From the NCBI GenBank assembly GCA_022511505.1, contig JAFLTK010000155.1, positions 1 to 7,021 of the forward strand: a DNA stretch of 7,021 nt, read 5' to 3'. The notes below the pieces were generated by a model that saw only the letters and a list, made by a program, of their open reading frames with translations, did not search any database and was not told the origin of the DNA. The stretch comes from Muribaculaceae bacterium. GTDB taxonomy: Bacteria > Bacteroidota > Bacteroidia > Bacteroidales > Muribaculaceae. This document shows positions 6,382 through 7,021 of this stretch, one piece after another (positions within the stretch are counted from its first letter, which is position 1; the number at the start of each line of letters is the position of its first letter). A program made the position numbers and the translations under genes.

Positions 6382-6819
6382 TTAGCCGATTACCATTATA
6401 GGTGTACCTTCAAGCACCGAGTCGCCGGCATTGACGTTGATAGACTTTACAACGCCGTCGCGGCCGGCATGGATGGCATTTTCCATCTTCATGGCCTCGA
6501 GAACGGCAACGGTGTCGGCAGCCTTCACAGTGTCGCCAACCTTGACGGCAATTGAGAGGACAACGCCGGGCAGGGGAGCGTTGACGGGATTACCGGCGCC
6601 ACCGGCAGCGGGACGTGCAGCGATAACTTTGGCGCCGCTCTCGGTGCGCGGTGCGGCGGCGGGACGCGGCTTGCTGACGATGCTGACGGGCTTTTCTTTG
6701 CGCTCAAGTTCTACCTTGTAGGGCGTGCCGTTGACTTCAACCTGGGCAACGTTGTCGTCGATATCGCCGATAGCAACCTTGTAGGTGTTGCCGTTAATCT
6801 TATATTTATACTCTTTCAT
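6382..6819 (-). CDS. Biotin carboxyl carrier protein of the decarboxylase
   Basis: Carries the carboxybiotin that shuttles CO2 from the carboxyltransferase to the membrane beta subunit. It has 145 residues: an N-terminal beta-rich segment (1-40, MKEYKYKINGNTYKV), an Ala/Pro-rich flexible linker (about 44-80), and a C-terminal biotinyl/lipoyl-attachment domain (about 80-145). The biotinylation motif EAMKMEN is at 108-114, with Lys111 as the modified residue. The flanking motifs APLPGVV and GDSVLEGTPIMVIG are typical of biotinyl domains. It lies 54 bases after the OadG-like gene and 77 bases before the beta-subunit gene, which points to the sodium-pump decarboxylase rather than acetyl-CoA carboxylase. 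Carriers of this size are known as MmdC or gcdC-type subunits. Confidence 0.94.
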   Translation of the reverse strand: MKEYKYKINGNTYKVAIGDIDDNVAQVEVNGTPYKVELERKEKPVSIVSKPRPAAAPRTESGAKVIAARPAAGGAGNPVNAPLPGVVLSIAVKVGDTVKAADTVAVLEAMKMENAIHAGRDGVVKSINVNAGDSVLEGTPIMVIG

Positions 6820-6873
6820 GATTGAAAAATAGTGAACGATTGAGGTAATGAATGTTTTTTAATATGTGATGAT

Positions 6874-7021
6874 TTAACGGCCGGGGAGCTGGCGCAGGTT
6901 GTAAATCTTTGAACTCCAGGGCGAGTAGGCGCGCTTAACCTTGTTGATGGTCAGGACGGTCGACTCAGCGTCGTGGGCGTCAAGATGCTCGTGAAGGGCC
7001 ATGACGATAGCGGCGATTTCC
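6874..7021 (-). CDS. OadG-family gamma subunit of the sodium-pump decarboxylase (5' end off window)
   Basis: Only the last 48 residues are visible, in a frame open to the right edge and ending with TAA at 6874-6876. The peptide contains HDAESTVLTINKV and AYSPWSSKIYNLRQLPGR. I recognise this as the C-terminus of the Bacteroidales OadG-like proteins encoded between the carboxyltransferase and biotin carrier genes. The family's single N-terminal membrane helix would lie outside the window. OadG/MmdD-type subunits help assemble the alpha and beta subunits. Position and the conserved tail support the call; the missing N-terminus prevents confirmation. Confidence 0.8.
   Translation of the reverse strand, partial: EIAAIVMALHEHLDAHDAESTVLTINKVKRAYSPWSSKIYNLRQLPGR

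Noticed and set aside
6304..6721. Overlapping plus-strand open frames opposite the biotin carrier gene
   Set aside because: They are antisense to a gene with a clear biotinylation motif, and high GC third positions of the real gene explain the lack of stops.

Overview
All seven genes in this window lie on the minus strand, so transcription runs from the right edge to the left. The sequence suggests a member of the Bacteroidales, possibly close to Muribaculaceae, though the family placement is inference. The reasons are a good match to the Bacteroidetes promoter (TTTTG, 20-base spacer, TAACTTTG) ahead of the export genes, start codons without clear Shine-Dalgarno sequences, a short Bacteroidetes-type Wza paired with a Wzc kinase, and an OadG-type subunit with a YSPWSSKIY C-terminus encoded beside a free-standing biotin carrier protein.

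Right part (5090-7021): the distal half of an operon for a sodium-pumping biotin-dependent decarboxylase. In transcription order it has the end of an OadG/gamma-type subunit, a biotin carboxyl carrier protein with its EAMKMEN biotinylation site, and the membrane beta subunit with the full set of conserved ion-pathway residues. A strong 14-bp terminator stem ends it. The carboxyltransferase subunit, which would show whether the substrate is methylmalonyl-CoA or oxaloacetate, is not in the window. A hairpin sits between the carrier and beta-subunit genes.

Middle part (3305-5089): a small cytosolic-looking protein of unknown function ending at an intrinsic terminator, then a secreted, mostly helical protein of unknown function. 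The leader of the secreted protein gene holds two tandem 23-base repeats that can fold into mutually exclusive hairpins. A related 13-mer forms one arm of the upstream terminator.

Left part (1-3304): a polysaccharide export pair transcribed from its own promoter. It has a Wza-like outer-membrane lipoprotein, then after 43 bases a Wzc-like inner-membrane chain-length regulator fused to a tyrosine kinase. The kinase gene runs off the left edge. The two proteins would form the trans-envelope export machine for a capsule or exopolysaccharide. No glycosyltransferase, flippase or polymerase is visible.

Nothing here is clearly a new system. The leftovers most worth attention are the repeat-bearing leader at 4332-4385, the hairpin at the very 5' end of the export transcript, and the two proteins of unknown function.
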